DNA from: Erigeron canadensis | Taxonomy: Eukaryota; Streptophyta; Magnoliopsida; Asterales; Asteraceae | Assembly: GCF_010389155.1 (NCBI RefSeq) | Contig: NC_057761.1 | Span: 42,022,213 to 42,086,212, forward strand | Length of the DNA stretch: 64,000 nucleotides | Direction of reading: 5' to 3' | Shown: positions 23,218-36,137 of the stretch, piece by piece | How the letters are laid out: each line of letters opens with the position of its first letter | Position numbering within the stretch: the first letter of the stretch is position 1 | Notes under the pieces: model-generated | What the model saw: only the letters and a program-made list of their open reading frames with translations | Told to the model about the DNA's origin: nothing | The model's database searches: none | Made by a program: the position numbers and the translations under genes

Positions 23218-23416
23218 ATTATATGCATCCAAGATGAATGCACAAAACAAAAAAACATGATTTTCTCGATTTTGAGAAACCAATGTGTTGTTAAACATTT
23301 AAATATTGCTCATTAATTATACACTATGTTAGTTTTATGAACTTTTAATACATCAAAATGTAGTTTTTAAGTGTTCTCACTGTGTTCTTATTTTAAGTCT
23401 GTTCTTATTTGATTGT

Positions 23417-23417
<1 letters not shown>

Positions 23418-23486
<69 letters not shown>
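23418..23486. repeat. (AT)n microsatellite, about 34 units
   Basis: A long uninterrupted AT run. The reading frame through it (alternating Tyr and Ile) is spurious. Confidence 0.95.
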
Positions 23487-23494
<8 letters not shown>

Positions 23495-23515
23495 AAACCC
23501 TTGTCTTTATTCAAA

Positions 23516-24710
23516 CTAGTGGGTCTATAAGCCCGCATTGCGGGCCGACTTCAATGATCGTATTTACGTGTACAATTACGTTCGAATGTTTGCGATATAT
23601 TATAAAAAAAACCAAACACGCATGTTAACTGACAACTAAAAATATATATAAGAACATAAATATATGTCTATGTTTTGCTATATCAAACATAAATAAATAT
23701 AATAAACCCATTTAAAAGTTTGTATAAACACATATGTTTTATTTAGTTAAAAAAAAAAAGCAAAACTGACAGGCAGTTGCACAAGAAAAAAACAAAAAAT
23801 CTTTGCAACGTAGTAAAATCCGGAAGGTAATACATGATGAAACATAAAAAATAAAATGTAAAAAAACCCTTAAAAGACACTAAAATAACCCTGCTTAAAA
23901 TTTTGTCATATTAAATGCATATACTTTACCATTTTTATCAAAGTACCACTAGCACTTAATATGAAATAAACACACGCTGTCATCTTGTGCATGATCCTAT
24001 AATTAATGCAATTGAGGTAACTTGATGTTTCATCATCTTTTGCAAAAATATACTCGTAGTAATCTTATATCCAATGCAATTTAGTTGGTTTGATGCACTG
24101 TTATTTTAAAAACAAACGACGGCTTAAGAAAAATCGATTGAAACTTGGAAAGGAATTAGCGAAAAAAGTAAAGCGTTGCAGATTGTGCAAAAAATAGTCA
24201 CCACTTTAGCAAATGTCCATAGCGATAGGCTTCCGATGATGATATGATGCTGTTAATGCTCAACAAGTGGCTAAAGAAGGAAGACTTGATATTGAGTAGT
24301 CAAGTAAATTGCAATCTCATATTTCATTAAAAATGTTGAGTTTTAACAATAATAAAGTCACCTTTTCTTATCATCATCATTCAGGTATGGATGAAAATGG
24401 TGATTCTTTTGTTTTTTTCCAGGTTCATTTTATTTACTATTAGGAAACTCTACCTTTTGGTTTTAATGTAAAGAGGATACGAACAGGAATGGGAACCGAA
24501 ATGTGAACGGTATATTAGTTTGGCGTTAATCTGGCTGTCGTAAATAAATGGACTTGAAAAGTGTTAGAGGGAAAATTTAAGAAGGAATAATAAAAGGGCA
24601 AATTTGATAAAAATCATAAAATTAATGTAGTTAATATGAAATAATAATTCCTATAAAAATATGCTACATATTTAATGTTTCTTACATGTGCCCTTAGGGC
24701 ATATATTAGA
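23516..24710 (-). mobile_element. Helitron-like element, minus strand (5' end tentative)
   Basis: On the minus strand the 3' end is hairpin GGCCCGC-AAT-GCGGGC (about 23533-23548), then CTAG at 23516-23519 followed by T. A plausible 5' start is TCTAATATATGCCCTAAGGG at 24710, with a subterminal palindrome GCCCTTAGGGC, but the base before it is T rather than A. No helicase coding is visible. Confidence 0.5.
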
Positions 24711-24844
24711 AAAACCACAACTAACGTTTGGCCAAAGCTATAAACAAATATCATCACGATCACTAGTCCTATCAAGACTTGTGATGTTCTTTGTCTATAC
24801 AAATAAAGAAAAGACAATTCATAAAACCACCTGGTCAAAAGGGA

Positions 24845-25049
24845 TAACACCACCAGGAAGACTGGTCAAAAGGGATAACACCACCAGGAAGACTATTAAC
24901 GGCGACGTCGCCGCTAATAGTGCGGGCCCCCATACCTGTAATGGTAAATCTGACAAGAAATTAACGGGGCCCCTGTCAGTGTCAGAATATTAACGGCGAC
25001 GTCGCCACTAATGCCCTAGTGGGGTTGACTTTTGTCTGGTGGTGTTACT
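24845..25049. mobile_element. MITE carrying two GGCGACGTCGCC palindromes, copy 1
   Basis: The ends GATAACACCACCAGGAAGAC and (reverse strand) GTAACACCACCAGACAAAAG are inverted repeats. The palindrome GGCGACGTCGCC lies at 24901-24912 and again at 24995-25006, with a GCGGGCCCC / GGGGCCCC pair between. The left end is partly duplicated in tandem (a unit of about 30 bp). A second copy lies at 53670-53870. Its superfamily is unknown to me. Confidence 0.65.
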
Positions 25050-25069
25050 TTAAGTCTTAAGGAAACCTA

Positions 25070-25607
25070 TACCACACAAATGAATGACATATATATTAAT
25101 ATTAAACCTATATACATTTCACTTTTAATGACTACAAAAATGACTGCCAAAGCGCATAGTGGAAGGATTTTTTTTTCTTGGCACTATAATTAACATTTGT
25201 ATGTGAAAATAATAGGTCCCTAAACTGGCCAGAGTCTCAGATAAGTAAGTTCGAACCATACCAAACCCACTCACTCGCCAGAGGTTAAGGTTACCCCGCA
25301 AAACAACCAGCGATCTATTATGTCAGCCAATGACTCAACAAGGATTTACAAATGATTAAATACTGTATTTGTCACCATGAAATATTTCTGAATAATACCA
25401 TGTTAGAAAAACCGAACACAGATAAACATGGGTTGGGCGGGTTTAAGCGAACCCATTTTTTGGGATATATGATAGACAGACATGTACATGGCAATCCCCA
25501 CAACAATTTCACTCTCAACAAAGCCATAAATGAGCTTTTCTAAAATTTGCTTTACCTCCCTCTGTATAATTCAGAGTTCATGTAGGTATATAATAAATGC
25601 ACAAAAA
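25070..25607. other. 3' flank of the DUF863 gene
   Basis: Nothing recognisable. It probably includes the minus-strand gene's 3' UTR, whose end cannot be set from sequence alone. Confidence 0.4.
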
Positions 25608-28600
25608 TTACGTTAACGGGACTGCCACAGAACTACCTGCAGCACACCGTTGTCTCCGGGGACGTCTAGTTGTCTTTCCCCACCCTGTTAGGCTTCTTTC
25701 CTCTAACCCCACTACCTCCGACAATGGAGGTGGCAGCGGCGGCGGCGACGGTGGTGCTGACGGAGTGGCGGCAAGAGGTGGTTGGACTGCCACCGCCAGT
25801 GACTTCCGCCTTCCCCTGGTTCCGTTCCTCCTCGTCAGTCCTACATTCCATGAATGCCCTGTGGCTTTCATTAATCCACCGAATATTTGAAGATCTTCGG
25901 TTACCTCATGCCTCGAAAGAGAAACCAGCCCCGGAAAGATGTCCCTTTGGAAGTCCCTCCTGGGCCTACCACGTCTAGCTTGACCTCTTCTTGGTCGGGT
26001 AGGTCCAGCCATCGGGCCCGCTTCTTCGGGCTCCCGAAAATCAGGAGCCAAAGGCTTTGGCATGTAATCTTCTTCTTTAGTCGGCTCTAGTTTCAAAGTC
26101 ATCTCCTCATATTCATCTAACTCCTTTGAAACAGCCCCCGCATTTTCGATTACATCAACTAGTAACAGGAGACGGTCATTATCATCTGAGCAAACCGCCA
26201 CCTCAGAGGAGGAGCCAGCTTGATCTTGCTGACTGGACATCCCAGTAATCGCAACTATTGCTTCAGCTGCCACCTTGGCAAGTGATTCATCATTACAATC
26301 ATCAATTTTCTTGACCACATCAATGGCTTCCTCTTCTTCAACCTCTGGGACAGCAGGAGCTTCTAAATCAATATCCAGTGTTATCTTCTTTACATTATCG
26401 CTCGAGCTTTTAACAGATTCGGGTACTAGAACATCTTCCTCTTCAGTCAAACATGAATTCAGGTCAAAATGATTCTTGACCACCTCGATTTCTGTATCTG
26501 TTTCTTTCTGTGTATTACAAGTCTCCACGTAAGCGACATTGATGTCAAATCCTTTGTGTTCCATTTCTGTTTTTATTTGTCCATTTCCATGGCAACCAAG
26601 AGATGCTGAAGTAGAGAGAAGTGATGAAGAATCGTTTTTAGTAACACAAGAATTCCCAAAAACTGGAAACCCAAGAATCTTTCCATTATTACCCAATGTA
26701 GCACCTTTTTCCCCACGATCGTCATAGCGGGAATCATTATTACCCAAAGTAGCACCTTTTTCCCCGTGATCATCAAAACGGGAATCATTTTTACAGATAG
26801 CTGGTTTAGCTTGAAGCCATGGTAACGCTGGTTGATCACATTTTCTTGCACCATTGACGTCACTATTTAGATCAGTGCCTTTGGTAGTATCAGTCAAATC
26901 TATAAAGTTGGAACCCTTGAAGAAATTTTGAGACCTATCGGAAAGATTATTAAAATTCCGATTATCAAACCCACCAGAAGGCAAGCGACTACATGGATCT
27001 TTTGACCCGGATGATGACCCATGAAATAATCCATTTGGTGTAAAGCATCCATTTGTACGCAACTTGTCTCCAAAAACCACATGGTTCTGTTGAGATGATA
27101 GAAAAGACGGTTGTTTCTGAAAGGAGGTCAACTTATGAGTAAATGTACCATTCGGTTTTCCCCGTGTGTTTCCAAAATCTGGGGAATTCGTGTATGGGTA
27201 TGGATTCGATGTACGTGAAGTGGGAAAGGGCAAAGGGGTTTGGTTAAATCGGGAATGATCCTGAATTCTGGTAGAAATCTCGGGATAAGTTCCAGGTGTA
27301 ATGTTCATACTGCTTCTATTATTCCCTGGTAAAAGAGAGAGTACCAAGTATACCGTTAAATCTACCACGAATATATAAGCATTAGAAAAGACTGCAAATT
27401 TATTTAACTACAATAAAAACAAAATCAAAACATAAAACCTCTGCCACATTAAGAGTAGTGATGGCTAACTATGCACGTAGTAAAATAAAGTTCAAGTTTA
27501 TAACTATTACTAACATTAGAGACTGCAATTTCAACATATTTAACTAAAATGGGCTGTTTGGGCTTAAATATTATCTGTAATGGGTCATATAGATAAAATA
27601 AAAAGATAAATAAACAGAGTGGAAAAGGAAATAGGTCAAATTGGTTGAAACTTGAATGTCGTCCAACTCCTAATATGTGTAATTCAAGTTTAATTATAAG
27701 ATTCACTTAATAGTTTAACGATTTATATAGTTCGAAAACATAAGCAGACCCACCACCACTCAAATATCTAATCTACACTTAAATAAATACAGGACATATT
27801 GTGGACCAAAATCAATTAGGTCACAAAACTGTGATAACGACAATGCACGAATACACAATTTAAGTTGATACATCACCAGATAAGAAAAGTTGTTGAGGTG
27901 CCTAGAAACCTAACTTAAACAGCAAGTTTGTATCTCTACTCCAGGAACTACTCCCTATTTGAGTTAAAAAGCTACAAAATTATCCAACTTCGGCACTTTA
28001 TATGCCAGCTCTAATCATAGTTAATAAATAAAAATGAGGCAAACAAAGAACTTAAAAGGAGACAACAAAACCATTACCTGCTTCACGCATATTGGATAAC
28101 CAATCTCTTCCATTGCCTTTTCCCTCTAGCAATAGAGGGTTAAATGTGCCACCAGGTCGTCCACTATGAGACTTTTCAAAGGGCTCATTGGTTGGGCCAA
28201 GAAACTGTGATCCTTTCGGGTTAGCCGAAGGACCCATACCATCAACAGACCTGTGAGCCACCACCGTTTCTTCAACATTGATGGGTTCATTAAGATCTGC
28301 CAATCCATTGGACCCTCTAAAACATGGACCGAGTGAAGCGTCTTTATAACTCGATTCTTCGGATGCCTGCTTATATTGAATATCCTCCGGTTCTTCTTGG
28401 TCAATGTCATCAGGTGGGAGTTCAAGATCAAATAACTTTTTTCTTACTTTTGAAGGTCTGGGCTCCAAGATTTCACAATCTTTGAAACTATTATTATTCC
28501 CTTTAGAACAACTTAAAGGAGAATTACTAATATCTGCTCCGAAAATTGATGGTCTAGCAGCACAGGAGTTGGTCAATGGGAAGCTCGGTATTTGCCATTT

Positions 28601-29465
28601 GTGACCATCTTCATACGGTTTTTGTGATGGTAATAGACTTGAAGATGATGATGTGTCGATAGAAATCCTATGCTTATGATACTCCTTCCTTTTGATTTCT
28701 TCCATCATGTCTCTTTGTCTTCTATAAAGACGATGAAGTTCATAAACCTGATTTTCCAAAAATAAGCTTAAATAAATTAGAACTACCATACAGAAAATAC
28801 CTGATTCGAGATATAAACTGGTACTTTGTAAATTTAGCTTCAACATTTATAACTTCTTATCTCTGAAATTTTTACAGTCTAGTAAGCTTAATGTATTTAG
28901 GGTGCTTTCAATGTGCGCTTTGAAAGTCACCAAAAGATTATTGAACAATCATAATCATATAATCAAGTGTCATAAAACGGGTGGTGTGTTTGGATGTCCT
29001 TTTGATGTTTAAAATTGTAATATTTAACATGTTAAGTTGTTCAAGTGTTGGCCAAATATTGATAATTTCAGCTCATATGAAAAGGATTATCCAAAACTTA
29101 ACATTTGACCCCTAAGTGACAATTGATCAGAAGCTACCCTTATTCATCTGAACACTAGAATATGATTATTGCGACTAGAAGTTGCAAAATAGCTTTAAAA
29201 CGCATCCGAAGGTCAATGTGTCAGCTTTTTGTACCTGATTCTTAAAGATGGCTTCATGTTCAAGCATTCTTGCCTTTAATGCATCTTTATTGCACCCCGG
29301 GTAAGTATCTGAAATGGTCCTTGGTATGAACCCGTTGTAATAATGGCTGTTAGCGGAAGGTTTGTCTCCGTAAAAGACAGGCCAGCTGCTACTATTAGAA
29401 TCCTCATTTGCGTCCCTCATGGAGTACCTTTCAAAAGAGCTTTTACAGTGTACTTCAGTTCCCAT
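25608..29465 (-). CDS. DUF863 plant protein of unknown function, three coding exons
   Basis: Coding exons on the minus strand are 29465-29235, 28747-28078 and 27325-25608. They join in frame (KNQ|VYELHRLYRRQ and REA-G|NNRSS) to 872 residues, within the 850-1000 usual for the family as I know it. Donors CAG|GTACAA and GCAG|GTAATG and acceptors AATCAG and TTACCAG are consistent. The N-terminal MGTEVHCKSSFERYSMRD and LKARMLEHEAIFKNQVYELH, then YRRQRDMMEEIKRKE (a likely coiled coil), mark the DUF863 family. The middle is Asp/Ser/Asn-rich and disordered, with a 17-residue tandem duplication. The C-terminal part has RPRRGQARRGRPRRDFQRDI (a basic stretch, possibly nuclear) and EDLQIFGGLMKATGHSWNVG. 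The function is not established. The open frame that continues past 27325 to 27368 is intron sequence. Confidence 0.9.
26691..26795 (-). repeat. Intragenic 51-bp tandem duplication (17 residues)
   Basis: Within the last DUF863 exon, NDSRFDDHGEKGATLGN is followed directly by NDSRYDDRGEKGATLGN. The nucleotide period is 51 bp (GTAGCACC at 26698 and 26749), so the frame is kept. It lies in the disordered middle region. Confidence 0.9.
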
Positions 29466-31430
29466 TCCTATTGATCAAATTTATAAAAGTTAACTATTGC
29501 AAATACAAATTTTTAAGTATCGGTGCTGCAAAGTTCACAAGCAACTATCAAAAACGCACATTTGAAGTCTTAATGATCCAGAGTTGATATTACAACATTT
29601 TGCATAATGACAGGGAATTAATAACATTTGGACCTTAAAACATGGAAACTAATCTATGTAGTATATCTCCACTTACGAATTAAGATATACATATTAAAAA
29701 AGGGGAATCTGGGCGTTCCACATGATCCTTGATTCTCAATCTTATCGTGAAAAATGCCATGATAGCTTTTCAGCCAAATCTTTGTAGCTCGGGTTAAGAT
29801 GGTAGCAAGATAACCACAACTTCGGGAAAACAACAAGATTTCCCAAATCTTGTAAGAAATTCGAAAGTGATTAAACAAATTCAAAGACAATGGAAAACCA
29901 AAAAGTAATACATTCCCACAAATGACTTGAAGCAGCAAGATACAATGCAATCTTATGCTTATAGTCAAAACAGGTATCTAACCACGGCCTATGAAAATGA
30001 GGTGTGAAATTAATTCCCAGAACAAACCGACAGAATTCATTGACTAGAGATAGAAAAGATTTCATAATCATAAATTAGAAACAAGAAATTTTGTCAATGA
30101 ATCTACTCTAGTATACTCTGAAATCACATGTGCATTTGATATCCATTTAAGTAACCTCTAATAAGTGCCATACGAAATGAAAATTCAGTGAGCATTATAT
30201 TCTTGTAAATTTAGACTAAAAAACGCCACAAGATATATCGTAACAGGTTATATATTATAGTTGTTTTGTTCATGGTGGACATGACGACATGTTAGCAAAT
30301 GTATATGATGCAAATGTCAAACTATTTACAAGTTCCCGATAAAGAAAAAATATGGTTTACTAATTTAAGTGAAACACAGCATGTAACAAGTCTGAAAAAC
30401 TAATGCTTATTACATTAGCCATATGCCCATATCATGATTATACATATGTACTAAAACCCTTGATAATAGCTGTCTAATACCCAAAAAAGAGAATCGACTT
30501 CATAATCTTTCTCGTCACAAACAAAAACAGAGTCTTGTTTCAAATTTAACATTTAATTATCCTGAACTAATCAAGCCCCAAATTTAGCTTTAAGTCCATT
30601 TCAGTTAAATAAAATTAAATGCAGCAATCAATCACATGATACAGTTATTCAATATAACCTCAAACCATTTTGTCAGGTTAAACCAGCTATATCATATAGA
30701 CATATCAATCAATTATATATATGTATATATATATATAAGCATATATATCTATCAAAATTCAAGCAATCTATCACTGTAGGCACAAATTAAAATCTTAAGA
30801 ACCCTTTTCATATACAAGGAAATTTGTGGAAAAAATAATTCCCTTTTACTACTTAAAATTAATAAGGAATCTAAAAATAGACAAAAATAACAGATCCCCA
30901 ATAATAATTTAATCATTCATAACAAATACTTATTCTCAATTAAGTAAAAGAAAAAAACCCAAAAATATATTAAATAAAAATCAACCTCAAAAAAATCTAA
31001 AAACTATAATTAACAGTAAATTAACAGAATTTACCTTAGACCCACATCCTTATTTCAGCTCTTCAATAATTCAAAGATTCACTTATTCATTTAACAAGTG
31101 AATAAAAAAATAACAATTAATTATTAATTAACTAAAAAATTGTTGGAAAAACAATACAAAAACCAGCATTGAAAGAGGTTAGATCATATACAAAAAAAAT
31201 TATATATAAATAAAATTATATTTATATTTATTATTAATTAAAAAATAAAGATTTTTTGATCTGCTGGGCCACTGTAAAAAAATAAAAAGAAGAATTTTTA
31301 GTGAGAGAAAGTAAATGGGTATTTTTATTATTTCTAGAGAGAGAAAGTAGAGTGTGTGTGTGTGTGTGTGTTTTGTAGAGAGAGAGAATAATGAGAAAGA
31401 AAGAGAGAGATCCCAGATAAGAAATCAATC
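29466..31430 (-). promoter_or_regulatory. DUF863 5' UTR, leader intron and CT-rich promoter side
   Basis: An acceptor AATAG lies right before the ATG (exon from 29467), and a donor CTAAG|GTAAAT ends a leader exon at 31035. A 5' UTR intron of about 1.57 kb is therefore inferred. Upstream on the minus strand, 31260-31430 has CA and CT repeats (plus-strand GT run 31352-31371, then AGAGAG runs), typical of plant core promoters and leaders. The reading frames at 29654-30071 lie in the intron and have no domain. Confidence 0.55.
31352..31371. repeat. (GT)n microsatellite with GA-rich neighbour
   Basis: GTGTGT run followed by AGAGAG tracts to about 31412. It creates the Thr/His-repeat and Val/Cys-repeat frames on the two strands, which are not genes. 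Confidence 0.9.
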
Positions 31431-31479
31431 TTTCTTCACACAAACAAACGACCTTCTTCTAAACAACAACAACAGTGAC

Positions 31480-32149
31480 ATGAAATTTGTCAACATCCGG
31501 TCTCCTTTTTATTCTCTGCTTTCTTTATTATTATTATATTATTATTATTATTATTATAGATATAGATAGATATATTTTTCTATTTTATTTCTTTTTTACA
31601 CATACAGATAGATATACTACAAAAATGATATACTCCGTATGTAAGTATACATACATGAGTATTTTTATTATTTCAGGAAATGAATAAGAAATGTGAGCAT
31701 TTCTAGATTCTCTCTACCTTGCTTTCGGTACAGATATTACTAATTAATAAATGAATATTTATTTATTACTATAACTGTCCAACATGTATTAATTACCATA
31801 TATAATATCATTTCATATCATTATATTTTATGAGTATTGTATTTTCCTACAAACTCTACTTTTTATATATGTTGTAACGTTTAACATTATGTGAGTTATA
31901 ATAATTGACTTTCAAGAATAAGATACAAATTTTACTCGATTGTATACGAACGAATCGAAATATTTGTAATCTAGTTTGTTCTTTTACTATTTATAAAAAA
32001 TCTACACCTAAAAAATTTTAACATCACTTATTCACGTCTTAATACTAAATCACCTTCGGGCTACTTTAAAAACTAACTACAGTACATCTTTTATTTAATG
32101 TTTGTATGGAATTAGTTTAGTTGATAGATATATTTGCCTATTTATATGA
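31480..32149. other. Gene-free stretch upstream of the DUF863 gene
   Basis: It contains a short (ATT)n at 31530-31560 and AT-rich sequence. Nothing else is recognisable. Confidence 0.5.
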
Positions 32150-32158
32150 ATTTCAAAA

Positions 32159-32961
32159 GGTTAAATTGTACAATAAGGTATCCAAGTTTGTTAGCTTTTA
32201 AATTTAAGGTATTCAATTTTTATTTTATTTTTTATTAATAAAGGTATCCAAAATTGTTAACTTTTAAATTTAAGGTATTCAACTTTTTTTTTTTACCAAT
32301 AAAAGGCATTCAATTTTTCAAAATATAAAAATAAAACTTTTTCTTGACATTTCTTAACCGTGGTTTTTGTTAACTTTTCGTACATGGAGGGACCACTAAG
32401 ATGTTCAGAACTATCTCTATCCTTATTCTTAAACTCAAATATCTGAAGTCTTAGATATCTGAACTTCAGATATTTAACATTTTGGATTCAGATTCGGATA
32501 ATGAAATTCATAATTCGGAATTTAGACATCTGACTTTAAAAATCCTCGGGAGTTACCGTTTTTTTTCATCCACCAACACAACATGAATAAATAAATCGTC
32601 AACGAAAAATAAAATAGGGTATCCAAAACTTAAATTAATAAATTCGAATTTTTTGAAATTTCGGTACTAAAAATCAAAATATTTTACTCCAAAAGTCAAA
32701 TATTCGAGGTTTGGATATCCGAGATTTTGGATAAAATTGGATCAAATTACGGGTTCGAATATAGATAGTTCATAGTTTTGAACACCCTAACGGTTCCGCC
32801 ATATACTAAAAATTAACAAAAATCGCAATTAAAAAATGTCAAAAAAAAAAGGTTTTAATTTCATTTTTTGAAAAGTTAGAGACCTTTTATTTATCAAAAA
32901 AAGTTGAATATCTTAAGTTTAAAAATTAACAAACTTGGATACCTTTCTGCGCAATTTACCT
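32159..32961. mobile_element. Non-autonomous Mutator-like element (803 bp)
   Basis: Termini GGTTAAATTGTACAATAAGG and (reverse strand) AGGTAAATTGCGCAGAAAGG extend into inverted arms of about 65 bp (AAGGTATCCAAGTTTGTTA). A perfect 9-bp direct repeat ATTTCAAAA flanks it at 32150-32158 and 32962-32970. Long arms and a 9-bp duplication are Mutator hallmarks. The left arm is itself partly duplicated (GGTATCC words at 32179 and 32243). No transposase is present. Confidence 0.85.
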
Positions 32962-32970
32962 ATTTCAAAA

Positions 32971-35324
32971 TTTAATTCTTGATATAAGATAGTTTATGAT
33001 TAATTGAAAGAGTTTAAAAATAGTATAAATTTGATACTAAAAAACATCTTTTGTTTAATGGGTTGGCTTTATTATTTTTTTTTTAAAGGCAGCACGGATA
33101 AATGTCAAGCACCCCTTATGTGGATACGTCTATGCCGTTTTGATTTCTAACACAATGGTCTATGTGTTAGATGAGCATGACATTGCTAAGGCCCTCATCA
33201 GCCACCAAATTTACATGTGACATGATTAAAACATGAGACCCCCATAAGAAAATCAATATTATAAAAAACTCCTGACCACTATGCTAACACATCAATGGTA
33301 GGTTGGTTTTATTATTAGTTTTAATTTTGTTATTTAACTTATCTTAGTCAATGATATGATTATCTACCAATATATATATAACAAAGTCCTAAATTCTTTT
33401 ATGGAGAAACAAGAGACGTTAGATGAATTCAAACTTTTAGTTACAACTCTTAAATCAAAATAATTAGATCATTACCAAATTTATTATTAAGTTTACACAA
33501 CATTAGTCCTTCTATTTTATAAAAGTAGTCAAAATATAACAATATATATTTAATAATAAAATATATATTTTAGATATATATAAATTTGGAAATAGTTTAT
33601 TAAAAAAATATGGTATTTTAAAACAGAAAACTTTCATATGTACATATCAGATTATGGATATTTACAAGGTATGGCTTTAATACAATTACAAGTTCACATC
33701 TAAGTTTTCTATCATTTTTCTCAATAAGATTTTATGACAAGTTAAACTTCTATTAATAATTATAAGAATAAGAATAGAAACATATAATATTTAGTAAATC
33801 TTAAAAACCTATTCAATCAATTATATAATATTTAAGAATCTAACAATCTAATAAATATATGATAAGGGTATTCCGATATCATATACAGACTAAATGTTTG
33901 AAAAAAAAAACAAGTATAACTATAAAAGAGGGTTTTAAAATTATCTTTAAAAAGTTAAAGACTATTCTCTTCAATCAAATAATTTATAACCCTTAAATCA
34001 CGTTAATTATATTAAACTATCTAACAATAAAATCATTAGTGTAACGAGTTGTGAACTTTCAGCTAGGATATGTCTAGAATTACATCACTTAAACAACTTT
34101 ATGTTGTTCCTAGAGGCCACTGTGAGTCTGTGACTTCCACATTTAAAACCACAAACAATGGACATCTAGCTTTGGTAGCATTAAATCACTTATAAAGTTG
34201 TGAGAGTAAAGACTAATTACCTACATTATTTATATATTTTAAAATGTAATGTTAGTGAAAAAATGATACTTCCTTTGCAAAAAAGTAAACAAAAAATATC
34301 ATTGTGTCAATACCCCAACGGTATCCTAAGTTCCTCAGTGGAGATTTGGCCTACGGAGACCTTGGTCCAAAACCTAGAAAGGCAAAGATTTACCCCTAAT
34401 TAGTTACCGTGATGTTTAGCGGACTATTGAGCATTTTAATCTTTTGCTAATTGTGATTTAAAAGCTTATATTTGGTATCATTGTATTTCTTTTATGAACT
34501 TAAAATTAGCATCTGAATTTTATTGAATTCACATAAGTTTATACATAATTATCATGAGATTTTAAAATTCAAGGGTATCCAGACTCAATTGAATAATATA
34601 AATTATATGATTATAAAACAAACACTTAATAAGGATTTAAAAAAAAAAAATACATGGACTAACTTTAAGCCTTTATAATGAAAATACACAATATTTAAAC
34701 TAACAAGCAACACTAATTAAAGCATAATATTGTTCTTACAATAAACACATAATATTGTTCTTATATTAGAAAATTACATAACTTTATCCATCTCAAAATT
34801 ATCGTTACATCTTCATTTTAATTTATTTAAATTTTCTTTTAAAGTCGAACGGATAAATGATTAACATTCTCAGTTTTGTTACACCCTTGCCGGGTTTGAA
34901 CCCTGACAACGTCTTAGTGCTCATTTAATTATATTAACCATATTACCGCATGCCCATTTTGTTAAGCTATAATGAACCTAATACCTTTTCCAAACAAATA
35001 TATTATAAAGGCCTCATTAACATTTAATGATAAAATTATCAACTAATTAATATATATTATGATTATATATTTCTACAATCGCATATGATTTTTATTATAA
35101 ATATTTATTTTAAAATAGATGAGATGATACAAAATGACTTTGTTGTAGTGTGGTTATTGTAATACTATGTTGATTTATTGAATAGATATATATTGTAGTT
35201 TAAATTAGTAATTTGATATTTGATTTTTTTTATAAAATACGAAGATAATGTCTTTTTAAGAATTATATAATTAAAAATATCTTTTAGATTGATATATCAT
35301 TTCACTTAATATATTTATATATAA
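32971..35324. other. Gene-free stretch with element fragments
   Basis: At 33363 a Helitron-like 5' start (TCTACCAATATATATATAAC, preceded by A) begins about 150 bp that match 35325-35470, but no matching 3' end is seen. At 34310-34375 there are tRNA-like words (TTCCTCAGTGG, then GGTCCAAAACC) suggesting a SINE relic. At about 34889 a GGGTTTGAACCC B-box-like word occurs. No coding gene is supported. Confidence 0.45.
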
Positions 35325-36083
35325 TCTAAAATATATATGACAGCGTCCTAAATTTTTATAGAGTTGCTAGGACTATTAGATGAATTCAAACTTTTAGTTA
35401 CAACCCTTAAATCAAAATAATTATATCATCACCAAATTTATTATTAAGTAAACACAATATTAACTTTTTTTATAATTAATTTCTTAACACGCTTTTACTA
35501 TAATTAATAATGGAAGTTCTTCAATTGTATTTATTTTTAACCAGACATAACATAGTCACATGTTTAATAAAGATCAAAAAATGTAATTGGACATTGAGGT
35601 TAAATTGTCTTCAAGTATATACTAAATTTATGTTTGTGTCAAAAACAGAGATTGTTTATAACATTTTCTAAATAAGATGATTTTTAAAAAATGTAAACTT
35701 AAATGTAAAAAATATAGGTAAAATCAAGTTAAAAGAATATTGTATTTTATCTGTTATAATTTTTTTCTTATACAATATTTGTTTATATTGTTTAATTTAA
35801 CATGTGTAACTTAAACTATTTTATAAAAACCATAACCATTAAATAAAATATAACTTTTTAGTCATAACCCTTAGATTAAAATGATAATCTTATTTCTATA
35901 TTTATTTATTGAAAAATTACAACATTAGTCTTTATACTTTATTAAACTAAACAAATTCATGATGTATTTTTTTACAAATATAACATTTAAGTTGTTTTCA
36001 ATTTGAAATTCTAAATTATTAATTTTGTTTTCATATGTGAAGCAACATCAAATAAATATTAAGGTTTTCATCTATAAAATAAA

Positions 36084-36137
<54 letters not shown>

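Noticed and set aside
25597..26727. Several plus-strand frames opposite the DUF863 exon
   Set aside because: They are antisense shadows of a well-supported minus-strand coding exon.
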